From Clostridia bacterium (lineage in GTDB: Bacteria > Bacillota_A > Clostridia > Oscillospirales > Acutalibacteraceae), in contig JAFYOA010000075.1 in assembly GCA_017547865.1 (NCBI GenBank), positions 1 to 8,456 on the forward strand: 8,456 bases of DNA, in the 5' to 3' direction. Shown here piece by piece: positions 1-5,415 of this stretch (positions are counted from its first letter, which is position 1; each line of letters starts with the position of its first letter). Position numbers and translations under genes: made by a program. The notes under the pieces were generated by a model that was not told the origin of the DNA, made no database searches, and worked only from the letters and a program-made list of their open reading frames with translations.

Positions 1-870
1 GACGATCTCCACGCCGTCGATCTGGGCATAGGTGATCTCCTTGGGGCTGGCATTGGGCTTTTGGGCACGTTCATACACCGTAACATGCTTTGCACCGGTG
101 CGGCGGGCGGTTCTGGCCACGTCCATGGCGGCATTGCCCGCGCCGATGACCACCACATCGCTGCCCAGGTTATACACATCCGGGTTGGTGAGATAATCGA
201 TGGCAAAATGCACGTTGCCCAGGCTTTCGCCTTTCACACCCAGCTTACGGGGGCGCCACACGCCGGTACCGATAAAGATGGACTCATAGCCGTCGCGCAG
301 CAGGTCTTCGATCTGCAATGCACCGCCGATGGTGGTGTTGGGACGGAACTTGATGCCGATCTCCAGCATCGGGCGCTTATAGCGGTTCAGAATTTCTTTG
401 GGCAGACGGAAATTGGGAATACCGTAGCGCAGCACGCCGCCCATACGCTCTTTTGCTTCAAAAACGGTAACTTCGTAACCCATTTTGGTAAGCAGAATCG
501 CAGCGGAAAGGCTGGCGGGACCGGAACCGATCATGGCGATCATATGGCCGTTTTTCGGTGCGCACTCAATATGCAGGCGGTCCAGGTAGGTATCGGAAAT
601 GTAATTTTCGATTTGGCTGAAGTGGATGGGAGAACCCTTGCGGCCCAGCACGCAGTGACCTTCGCACTGCTTTTCGTGGTCGCACACCAGCGAGCAGATC
701 ACAGACAGCGGGTTATTGTTAAACAGCATTTCACCTGCGGCATCCAAGCCTTCATCCAAAAAGGTGCGGATGACCTTTGGAATGGGCGTGTGGATGGGGC
801 AGCCCTGCTGGCACAGGGGCTTTTTACAGTTCAAACAGCGATTGGCTTCGTCTACAATAAAAATGCTCAT
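1..870 (-). CDS. NAD(P)-dependent Fe-S/FAD oxidoreductase, glutamate synthase small-subunit/PreT-like (partial, N-terminal 290 aa)
   Basis: The reading frame is open from an ATG at 870 to the left edge, so the C-terminus is missing (family members are usually about 410-490 aa). Two four-cysteine sets typical of the N-terminal Fe-S domain of GltD, PreT and dihydropyrimidine dehydrogenase are visible: C12, C15, C20, C24 (CLNCKKPLCQQGCP) and C59, C63, C69, C73. A first dinucleotide-binding loop, GSGPAS, is at 115-120 (FAD), the family signature GIPNFRLPK is at 150-158, and a second nucleotide-binding loop, VIGAGNAAMD, is at 241-250 (NAD(P)H). The family passes electrons from NAD(P)H through FAD and Fe-S centres to a partner subunit or acceptor. 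The partner here is not visible, so glutamate synthase, pyrimidine reduction or another electron-transfer role cannot be separated. The start is supported by AGAAAGG (881-887 on the opposite strand) about 10 nt upstream. Family is certain, substrate is not. Confidence 0.93.
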   Translation of the reverse strand, partial: MSIFIVDEANRCLNCKKPLCQQGCPIHTPIPKVIRTFLDEGLDAAGEMLFNNNPLSVICSLVCDHEKQCEGHCVLGRKGSPIHFSQIENYISDTYLDRLHIECAPKNGHMIAMIGSGPASLSAAILLTKMGYEVTVFEAKERMGGVLRYGIPNFRLPKEILNRYKRPMLEIGIKFRPNTTIGGALQIEDLLRDGYESIFIGTGVWRPRKLGVKGESLGNVHFAIDYLTNPDVYNLGSDVVVIGAGNAAMDVARTARRTGAKHVTVYERAQKPNASPKEITYAQIDGVEIV

Positions 871-908
871 ATGCAATCAACCTTTCTGTAATTTTACACA
901 ATACAACA

Positions 909-942
909 AGTATACTTTATCATTCCTTTCGCAATCTGTCAA
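909..942 (-). promoter_or_regulatory. Promoter for the Fe-S/FAD oxidoreductase
   Basis: Read on the minus strand, a perfect TTGACA -35 box (937-942) is followed after 17 bp by TAAAGT (914-919), a 4/6 match to the -10 consensus. A better-looking TATACT lies at 909-914 but would need a 22-bp spacer. The leader to the ATG at 870 is about 35-40 nt and AT-rich. It lies downstream of the terminator at 979-1020, so the oxidoreductase is probably an independent unit from the alpha-galactosidase genes. Confidence 0.55.
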
Positions 943-978
943 GAAGAAGAGATTTCCTCTGCATTTTTCGTACAGATT

Positions 979-1020
979 AAACAATAAAAACAGCAGCCCG
1001 CTTGTTTTGGCAGGCTGCTG
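979..1020 (-). terminator. Rho-independent terminator for the GH27/two-CxxC transcript
   Basis: An 8-bp perfect stem, CAGCAGCC (991-998) with GGCTGCTG (1013-1020), can extend past one mismatch by two or three more pairs. On the minus strand it is followed by a U-rich run (TTTTTATTGTTT, complement of 979-990). It lies about 10 nt after the stop codon of the 67-aa gene (stop at 1030-1032) and so closes the minus-strand transcript. Confidence 0.88.
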
Positions 1021-1029
1021 CGGGTTTAT

Positions 1030-1233
1030 TTAATTTTTTTCCTGTACAAACAGCAGGCAGCCGGAACGCTTGAACTGCTCGATCTTTTGGTCGATCTTCG
1101 CTTCGCTCACCTCAAAATAGGCCGCCAGGCAAGTTTTGCACATAAACTTTTCCGCCTGCCGATTCACCAGCTTGCGGTAAACGGCAGTCTCATCGGCGGT
1201 CAGTGCGCGGCCGCACTGCAGGCAGGCCGCCAT
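1030..1233 (-). CDS. Small two-CxxC (zinc-ribbon-like) protein, 67 aa, function unknown
   Basis: A 67-residue cytoplasmic protein with two CxxC pairs, C4/C7 (CLQC) and C32/C35 (CKTC), spaced as in a small zinc ribbon, followed by a charged, probably helical tail (about 42-60, SEAKIDQKIEQFKRSGC). I recognise the general type: short uncharacterised proteins of this design are common in Clostridia, often starting with a CxxC, then a KLVNR-like segment and a second CxxC. No enzymatic role can be inferred. Its ATG (1233-1231) directly abuts the TGA of the upstream alpha-galactosidase gene (1236-1234), with only a weak GTGGTGG-like ribosome binding site, so translation is probably coupled to that gene. 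Base composition and codon choice look like the neighbours. It could bind zinc or nucleic acid; this is inference from the cysteine pattern only. Confidence 0.82.
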   Translation of the reverse strand: MAACLQCGRALTADETAVYRKLVNRQAEKFMCKTCLAAYFEVSEAKIDQKIEQFKRSGCLLFVQEKN

Positions 1234-2382
1234 TCAGCGGTCCACCACTTTGGCACGGAACAACCGGCAGCCGTGGGCAGGCACAGGGGTGGTGAACAGG
1301 CCGTTGGTCACCTTCTGCTCTTCCCCGCTCCACAGGTCTTTCACCAGCAGGGTCTTCCTGGTGCTTTCCGGCAGGCCGATCACATCCAGCAGCAGGTAGG
1401 TGTTCCAGCGGGAGGAAGGTTCATCGGAGAAGTTAAACATACCGATGGCATAATCGCCGTTATCCAGCAGGCGCACATAAATGGGGTGCTCGTCTTCGCT
1501 GCCTTTTTTGGCAGAGGGACCGGCGTTGAACGCCTGGTTGTAGGCGGCATCCTGGTTGATGGCCAGAACTTCTTTGTTCATCAGGATCTCTTTTGTGGCA
1601 TCGCTCATTTTGCGGATATCGCAGCCGATCATCAGCGGGGAACCCAGCAGTGCCCACAGAGAGAAATGGGTGCGGTATTCTTCGTCGGTGCAGCCGGCCA
1701 GGCCCACGTTGCCCTCGCCATACATACCGGTCACCAGCATATCCATATCCGGGAAGCAATTGATGCTGCCCCACTGAATGGCATCGCCGGCCACCAGAGA
1801 AAGCGTCTTGATGGATTTCCAGGAATCCACGATATCACCGGTGGTGCGCCACATATTGGCACCGGTTTCCTTGATCCAGGTCTTGGTCTCATCGGCGCCC
1901 CAGGAGCAGGCGGAGAAGAGAATATCGCGGCCGCAGTTGGCCAGTGCCACTGCCATGCGCTTGTACAGCACCTTGCCCGGCACGGTGGAAGGATGGAAGC
2001 AATAGTCGTACTTCAGGTAGTCCACGCCCCATTCCGCAAAAGAAGCGGCATCCACAAATTCGTGGTCGTAACTGGCGGGGTAACCGGCGCAGGTGTGCAT
2101 ACCCGCACAGGAATACATACCAAACTTCAGTCCCTTGCTGTGCACATAATCGGCCACATACTTCATGCCATGGGGGAACTTGACCGGGTCGGCCACCAGG
2201 CGGCCGTTTTCATCGCGCTCACGCAGGCTCCAGCAGTCATCGATGACGATATACTCGTAACCGCAGTCCGCAAGACCGGACGACACCAGCAGGTCGGCAG
2301 ACTGCATCACAACTTCTTCATTGATTGCTTCCGCAAACGTATTCCAGGAATTCCACCCCAGCGGCGGTTTGGCAACGAACAT
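1234..2382 (-). CDS. Alpha-galactosidase-type glycoside hydrolase, family GH27 (382 aa)
   Basis: A retaining GH27 enzyme that removes terminal alpha-galactose, or possibly alpha-GalNAc, from oligosaccharides. The start is the ATG at 2382, chosen because AAGGAGG (2389-2395, opposite strand) sits 6 nt upstream. The frame extends in-frame to an ATG at 2457, but the promoter lies inside that extension. The N-terminal (beta/alpha)8 barrel begins with PPLGWNSWNTF (6-16) and shows IDDCW (47-51), which aligns with the substrate-binding aspartates of human GLA. The nucleophile is D126 in YLKYDYC, and the acid/base is D183 in WRTTGDIVDSW, aligning with GLA D170 and D231. AINQD (274-278) closes the barrel. 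A C-terminal beta-sandwich follows from about 295. There is no signal peptide, so it is predicted cytoplasmic and would act on imported sugars. In the specificity loop, S160 and A163 (CSWGA) replace the Glu and Leu of GLA and resemble alpha-N-acetylgalactosaminidase. D48 argues against beta-L-arabinopyranosidase. Family is secure; exact substrate is open. Confidence 0.94.
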   Translation of the reverse strand: MFVAKPPLGWNSWNTFAEAINEEVVMQSADLLVSSGLADCGYEYIVIDDCWSLRERDENGRLVADPVKFPHGMKYVADYVHSKGLKFGMYSCAGMHTCAGYPASYDHEFVDAASFAEWGVDYLKYDYCFHPSTVPGKVLYKRMAVALANCGRDILFSACSWGADETKTWIKETGANMWRTTGDIVDSWKSIKTLSLVAGDAIQWGSINCFPDMDMLVTGMYGEGNVGLAGCTDEEYRTHFSLWALLGSPLMIGCDIRKMSDATKEILMNKEVLAINQDAAYNQAFNAGPSAKKGSEDEHPIYVRLLDNGDYAIGMFNFSDEPSSRWNTYLLLDVIGLPESTRKTLLVKDLWSGEEQKVTNGLFTTPVPAHGCRLFRAKVVDR

Positions 2383-2388
2383 ACAATT

Positions 2389-2395
2389 TCCTCCT
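2389..2395 (-). promoter_or_regulatory. Ribosome binding site that fixes the GH27 start
   Basis: AAGGAGG on the minus strand lies 6 nt before the ATG at 2382. No comparable site precedes the in-frame ATG at 2457, so the shorter 382-aa protein is the likely product. Confidence 0.85.
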
Positions 2396-2397
2396 TG

Positions 2398-2412
2398 CAG
2401 CCCGGCGGGCTG
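2398..2412. promoter_or_regulatory. Perfect 7-1-7 palindrome in the GH27 leader (operator candidate)
   Basis: CAGCCCG-G-CGGGCTG is a perfect inverted repeat around one base. It lies between the -10 box (2429-2434) and the ribosome binding site (2389-2395), starting about 10-15 nt after the expected transcription start. The spacing suits either a repressor operator or a small hairpin that ends just before the ribosome binding site. The regulator is unknown. Confidence 0.45.
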
Positions 2413-2428
2413 TCTGTTTTCTGCCTTC

Positions 2429-2457
2429 ATCATACCTCTGCCAATGGCGAAAGTCAA
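2429..2457 (-). promoter_or_regulatory. Sigma-A-type promoter of the GH27/two-CxxC genes
   Basis: On the minus strand TTGACT (2452-2457) and TATGAT (2429-2434) are separated by exactly 17 bp, each a 5/6 match to consensus. The expected start of transcription is near 2422, giving a leader of about 40 nt to the ATG at 2382. The leader contains the palindrome at 2398-2412. Confidence 0.85.
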
Positions 2458-2470
2458 TTCTTTTTGTTTA

Positions 2471-2504
2471 TAAAAAGAAAACGGGCACGCCTGTGCGCAC
2501 CCGT
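2471..2504 (-). terminator. Terminator of the ZIP transporter gene
   Basis: ACGGG (2481-2485) pairs with CCCGT (2500-2504), with an inner GCAC/GTGC stem giving a GC-rich hairpin. It lies just after the stop codon of the ZIP gene (2517-2519), and on the minus strand a U-rich run (complement of 2471-2480) follows. T-rich sequence on the other flank also makes it look bidirectional, but no plus-strand gene ends here. Confidence 0.75.
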
Positions 2505-2516
2505 GTGTTTGTTTTT

Positions 2517-3302
2517 TTAGCCCAGCATGGTATCCAGCAGCATCATAACAAGGAAGCCGGCCATAACACCCAGCGGTCCCGCGTGGGAATGTTCTTCGCC
2601 CCGGGCCGTGGGGATGAGCTCTTCCGCCGCCACAAACATCATAGCGCCCGCCGCAAAGGAGAGCAGCCAGGGCATCAGCGGCTGCACACCGCCGGCCACC
2701 AGCACCACCAGCACGCCGAAGATTGGTTCCACAATACCGGAAAGCGCGCCGTAAGTAAATGCTTTGCGGGAAGAGAAGCCTTCTCTTCGCAAAGGAAGTG
2801 CCAGTGCCGCGCCTTCGGGGAAGTTCTGAATGCCCATGCCAACCGCCAAAGCGATGGCCGCGGAGATTTCTGCTGCGCCGCCGTGCTGTGCCGCCAGGGC
2901 AAAGGACAGGCCGACCGCCATGCCCTCCGGAATGTTGTGCAGCGTGACCGCAGAAATGAGCAGCGTAGTACGCCGCCAGCTGCTGGGCATGCCCTCCACC
3001 GCGTTTTCATCCGCATGCAGGTGGGGCAGCACCCGGTCCAGCAACTGCAGGAAGAGAATGCCAAGCACAAAGCCGCCCGCCACCGGAACCGCCGGGATCA
3101 TCCCCAGAGCTTCCGCTTCTTCCATGGCGGGGATCAGCAGGCTCCACACAGAGGCTGCGATCATAACACCGGCGGCAAGACCGAGGAAGATCTGCTGCAG
3201 TGACACCGAAGGTTTGCGGAACAAAAACACCATTGCCGCACCCAGCGCTGTCATAGAAAACGTAAATGTCGTTCCTCCCAAAGCGTATAACAAACCGTCC
3301 AT
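2517..3302 (-). CDS. ZIP family divalent metal transporter, GufA-like (261 aa)
   Basis: An integral membrane protein importing divalent metals (zinc, possibly iron or manganese). About eight hydrophobic segments are visible, starting around residues 4-27, 38-59 and 72-93. The metal-site helices carry the hallmark motifs HNIPEG (122-127) and QNFPEG (159-164). In the second motif the family's usual His is replaced by Gln-Asn, as seen in the GufA subgroup. Further possible ligands are E192 in VEP and E227-E228 in the helix before the C-terminal part. Histidine-containing loops HLH (94-96) and EEHSH (236-240) could gather metal. The length matches the bacterial family (about 250-270 aa). The ATG at 3302 follows AGGAGGG. 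It is monocistronic, with its own promoter, an operator-like palindrome and a terminator. Metal identity cannot be read from the sequence. Confidence 0.92.
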   Translation of the reverse strand: MDGLLYALGGTTFTFSMTALGAAMVFLFRKPSVSLQQIFLGLAAGVMIAASVWSLLIPAMEEAEALGMIPAVPVAGGFVLGILFLQLLDRVLPHLHADENAVEGMPSSWRRTTLLISAVTLHNIPEGMAVGLSFALAAQHGGAAEISAAIALAVGMGIQNFPEGAALALPLRREGFSSRKAFTYGALSGIVEPIFGVLVVLVAGGVQPLMPWLLSFAAGAMMFVAAEELIPTARGEEHSHAGPLGVMAGFLVMMLLDTMLG

Positions 3303-3315
3303 AGTACCCTCCTAT

Positions 3316-3338
3316 AAAACGATAACGATTATTGTTTT
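3316..3338. promoter_or_regulatory. Fur-family-like operator (10-3-10 inverted repeat)
   Basis: AAAACGATAA (3316-3325) and TTATTGTTTT (3329-3338) are inverted halves matching at 9 of 10 positions around CGA. The core contains GATAAC-GATTAT, close to the GATAAT hexamer style of Fur boxes. It sits just downstream of the -10 box of the ZIP gene, overlapping the expected transcription start, where a bound repressor would block transcription. Metal control of the ZIP gene by a Fur, Zur or PerR-type regulator is inferred; the exact member is not decided by the sequence. Confidence 0.6.
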
Positions 3339-3346
3339 GTAATTTA

Positions 3347-3375
3347 AATATACCACTCAGCAAAGAAAAAGTCAA
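3347..3375 (-). promoter_or_regulatory. Promoter of the ZIP transporter gene
   Basis: On the minus strand TTGACT (3370-3375) and TATATT (3347-3352) are separated by exactly 17 bp. The transcript would start near 3340, inside or beside the inverted repeat at 3316-3338. The -35 box is about 30 bp from the -35 of the divergent sulfatase promoter. Confidence 0.82.
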
Positions 3376-3405
3376 CGGCATTTCTTAAAAACTTTGAAAA
3401 AAAGA

Positions 3406-3434
3406 TTGACGGCAGCCCGTTTTTGCGCGATGAT
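3406..3434 (+). promoter_or_regulatory. Probable promoter of the sulfatase operon
   Basis: TTGACG (3406-3411) is followed after 17 bp by GATGAT (3429-3434), a 4/6 match to the -10 consensus. Transcription would start near 3441, just ahead of the ribosome binding site AAGGAG (3449-3454). This leaves a very short leader. It is divergent from the ZIP promoter. Confidence 0.5.
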
Positions 3435-3462
3435 AATAAAAAAGGAAAAAGGAGCGCTGAAC

Positions 3463-4890
3463 ATGAATTTCATCGCTGTTATGTCGGATGAACATTCCGG
3501 CCAAATGATGCGTTTTATGCAGCAGGGCGGGCTGCTTTCCACACCCAATCTGGACCGCCTGGCGGCGGAAAGCACGGTGTTCACCAATTGCTATTCCCCC
3601 TGCCCCGTGTGCGCACCGGCCCGGGCCAGTTTTTTCACCGGGCAGTTTGTGCACCGCATTGGAACTTGGGACAACGCCACCCCCTACGACGGCACGGTGG
3701 AGGGTATCTCCCAGCGGTTTGCTGACCACGGCGTGCCCTATGCCTGCATCGGCAAAACGCATTTCCACCCGGAAGGCGACTACCGCTTTACAGATGTGGC
3801 CTTTCCAGGCTATATGGGCCGGGCCGACGTAGGCTGTTTTTACCGCAGCGAAAAGCGCGGACGTGTGGGCGCAGAAGACCGCTATGGGGATGTTGGCCTG
3901 CGCACCGGCGAAAGCAACGACGACCGGGTGCTGAAAACCGGCCTGGAATGGCTGGAAAACCACAAAAACGAAGACGGCTGGATGCTGTACCTGGGCTTTC
4001 TCGATCCCCACTTCCCTTTTAAAGTAAAAAAAGAAAACTGGGATCACTTTGATGCCCTGATCACCGAAGTACCGGAAGCGCTGAAGCCGCCGTTTACTTC
4101 TTTGAACGGCCCGCTGGAATGGCTGCGCACCTACTTTAAATGCGACCGGCCCCTGCCGGACGAAACGATACGCCGTTTGCTGGTGGGCTACCATGCCGCC
4201 ATTGCAGAACTGGACGAGCGCATCGGCGTGCTGCTGGATGCCATTGACGCCATGGGGCTGAAGGACAATACCGCCCTGTGCTACACCAGCGACCACGGCG
4301 AGCAGAGCGGCTACCACGGCCTGTGGTGGAAATGCAATATGTTCGAAGAATCTGCCCGCATTCCGTTGATTTTCCGTGTGCCCGGCGAAACACCCAAGAC
4401 CGTTTCACACCCGGTGAATCTGGTGGATCTCTTCCCCACTTTCTGTGATTACATGAACGTGCCCCAGCCGGAAGTATGCTGCGGACATAGCCTGCGGCGG
4501 CTGATCGAAACCGGAGAAGACACACAGCGGCCGGATTTCACTTTCAGCGAATACAGCGCCCACGGCGTGCCCAACAGCATGTTTATGGTGCGGTGGCAGC
4601 AGTACAAGTATGTATACTACTGCTATGATATGCCCCAGCTGTTTGATTTGTCCGCCGACCCGGCGGAAGACCACGACCTGCTGCAGGCCTGCCCGGATGA
4701 CCCCACTGTAAAAAATACGGTGGAGGAATGCCACAAGCGGCTGCTCTCCGTATGCGACCCCTACGAAGTGGATGCCCGCGCCAAGGAGTTCCAGCAGCGC
4801 ACAAAGAAAGCCCTGGGCCTGGAAGAATACACCGCTGCCATGCACCCGGTGGTTCCCCACCCGGAAGACGTGATGGCCCGGTACCGCTGA
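3463..4890 (+). CDS. Type I (formylglycine) sulfatase, cytoplasmic, choline-sulfatase-like (475 aa)
   Basis: Hydrolyses a sulfate ester on an unidentified substrate. The active-site signature is CAPARASFFTG at 50-60, fitting C-x-P-x-R-x(4)-TG, so C50 would be converted to formylglycine, in anaerobes usually by a radical-SAM maturase (none is in this window). Other expected residues are visible: D9 (MSDEH), R54, K98 and H100 (GKTHFH), H183 (DPHFPF), D277-H278 (TSDHGE) and K290. The length is typical of compact COG3119 sulfatases. The ATG at 3463 has AAGGAG 8 nt upstream. The in-frame ATG at 3394 lies before the promoter and has no ribosome binding site. There is no signal peptide, in contrast to most secreted glycan sulfatases of gut Bacteroides, so the substrate is probably imported or internal. 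It is first of three genes, with the next ribosome binding site immediately after its stop. The S1 subfamily and substrate cannot be assigned by eye. Confidence 0.93.
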   Translation: MNFIAVMSDEHSGQMMRFMQQGGLLSTPNLDRLAAESTVFTNCYSPCPVCAPARASFFTGQFVHRIGTWDNATPYDGTVEGISQRFADHGVPYACIGKTHFHPEGDYRFTDVAFPGYMGRADVGCFYRSEKRGRVGAEDRYGDVGLRTGESNDDRVLKTGLEWLENHKNEDGWMLYLGFLDPHFPFKVKKENWDHFDALITEVPEALKPPFTSLNGPLEWLRTYFKCDRPLPDETIRRLLVGYHAAIAELDERIGVLLDAIDAMGLKDNTALCYTSDHGEQSGYHGLWWKCNMFEESARIPLIFRVPGETPKTVSHPVNLVDLFPTFCDYMNVPQPEVCCGHSLRRLIETGEDTQRPDFTFSEYSAHGVPNSMFMVRWQQYKYVYYCYDMPQLFDLSADPAEDHDLLQACPDDPTVKNTVEECHKRLLSVCDPYEVDARAKEFQQRTKKALGLEEYTAAMHPVVPHPEDVMARYR

Positions 4891-4903
4891 AAGGAGCATG
4901 CCT

Positions 4904-5371
4904 ATGAAAATGCTGTTTAAGCAGCGGTTTTTCAGCTGGTTCGACAGTTACGATATTTACGATGAAGCCGGCAACACCCTGTTTACGGTGGAAGGCAAAT
5001 TTGCCTGGGGCCACAAGCTGCATATTTTAGACAACACCGGAGAGCACATTGGCACGGTGCAGCAGCAGGTGTTCACCCTGCTGCCAAAGTTCGACCTGTA
5101 CGAAGGCGATCGGCAGGTGGGCGTCATCACCAAGGAATTCAGTTTTCTGCGCCCCCGCTACACCCTGGATTGCCGCGGGTGGGACATTGAAGGCGACTGG
5201 ATGGGCTGGGATTACCAAATTGTGGACAGCACCGGCACACCGGTGGCTTATGCCGGCAAGCAGCTGTTCAACTGGACCGACACCTATGTAATCGACGTAG
5301 CTTTCCCCTCGGATGCACTGCACGCCCTGATGGTGGTGCTGGCCATTGATGCGGCAAACTGCGATGAATAA
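4904..5371 (+). CDS. LURP-one-related/YxjI-like beta-barrel protein (155 aa)
   Basis: Matches the pattern of the bacterial YxjI/LURP-one-related family: an opening MKMLFKQRFFSWFDSYDIYD, then repeated strand pairs with the family's FAWGHKLHI (34-42), LPKFDLY (60-66), KEFSFLRPRYTLD (about 77-89), a WDIEGDWMGWDY stretch (about 93-104) and a C-terminal hydrophobic helix (about 138-150, LHALMVVLAIDAA). The fold is a Tubby/scramblase-like barrel around a central helix; the molecular role of bacterial members is not established. There is no signal peptide. The ATG at 4904 is preferred over the in-frame ATG at 4898, because AAGGAG (4891-4896) lies 7 nt before the former and only 1 nt before the latter. 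It begins 13 nt after the sulfatase stop and is surely cotranscribed with it. A role in sulfatase or membrane-linked metabolism is only guilt by association. Confidence 0.85.
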   Translation: MKMLFKQRFFSWFDSYDIYDEAGNTLFTVEGKFAWGHKLHILDNTGEHIGTVQQQVFTLLPKFDLYEGDRQVGVITKEFSFLRPRYTLDCRGWDIEGDWMGWDYQIVDSTGTPVAYAGKQLFNWTDTYVIDVAFPSDALHALMVVLAIDAANCDE

Positions 5372-5415
5372 TCTTCTGTCTTTGTGATCATTTAAACGAT
5401 AAGGAGCTGTTCTTA

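Noticed and set aside
61..891. Plus-strand 276-aa open frame opposite the Fe-S/FAD oxidoreductase
   Set aside because: It is the antisense shadow of a gene with full cysteine and nucleotide-binding motifs; it is His/Ala/Gln-rich with no recognisable domain and no ribosome binding site.
2383..2457. 25-residue N-terminal extension of the GH27 protein
   Set aside because: The -35 and -10 boxes of the gene's promoter lie inside the extension and the strong ribosome binding site is at 2389-2395.
2481..2504. GC-rich hairpin read as a leader element of the GH27 gene
   Set aside because: It lies upstream of the GH27 -35 box, so it is not in that transcript; it fits better as the ZIP gene's terminator.
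1087..2520. Plus-strand 477-aa open frame across the GH27 region
   Set aside because: Antisense to the GH27 and two-CxxC genes, crosses their promoter and the ZIP terminator, and shows no family pattern.
3394..3462. 23-residue N-terminal extension of the sulfatase (MKKRLTAARF...), which might be taken for a basic leader
   Set aside because: No ribosome binding site before 3394, the promoter boxes fall inside it, and it lacks the hydrophobic core of a signal peptide.
3385..4317. Minus-strand 310-aa open frame opposite the sulfatase
   Set aside because: Antisense shadow of a gene with an intact sulfatase active site; His/Val/Ala-rich composition typical of antisense frames of GC-rich third-position genes.
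5387..5400. Near-palindrome ATCATTTAAACGAT in the gap before the FAD oxidoreductase gene
   Set aside because: Only 14 bp with a mismatched pair, AT-rich, and without convincing promoter boxes around it; too likely by chance to list as an operator.
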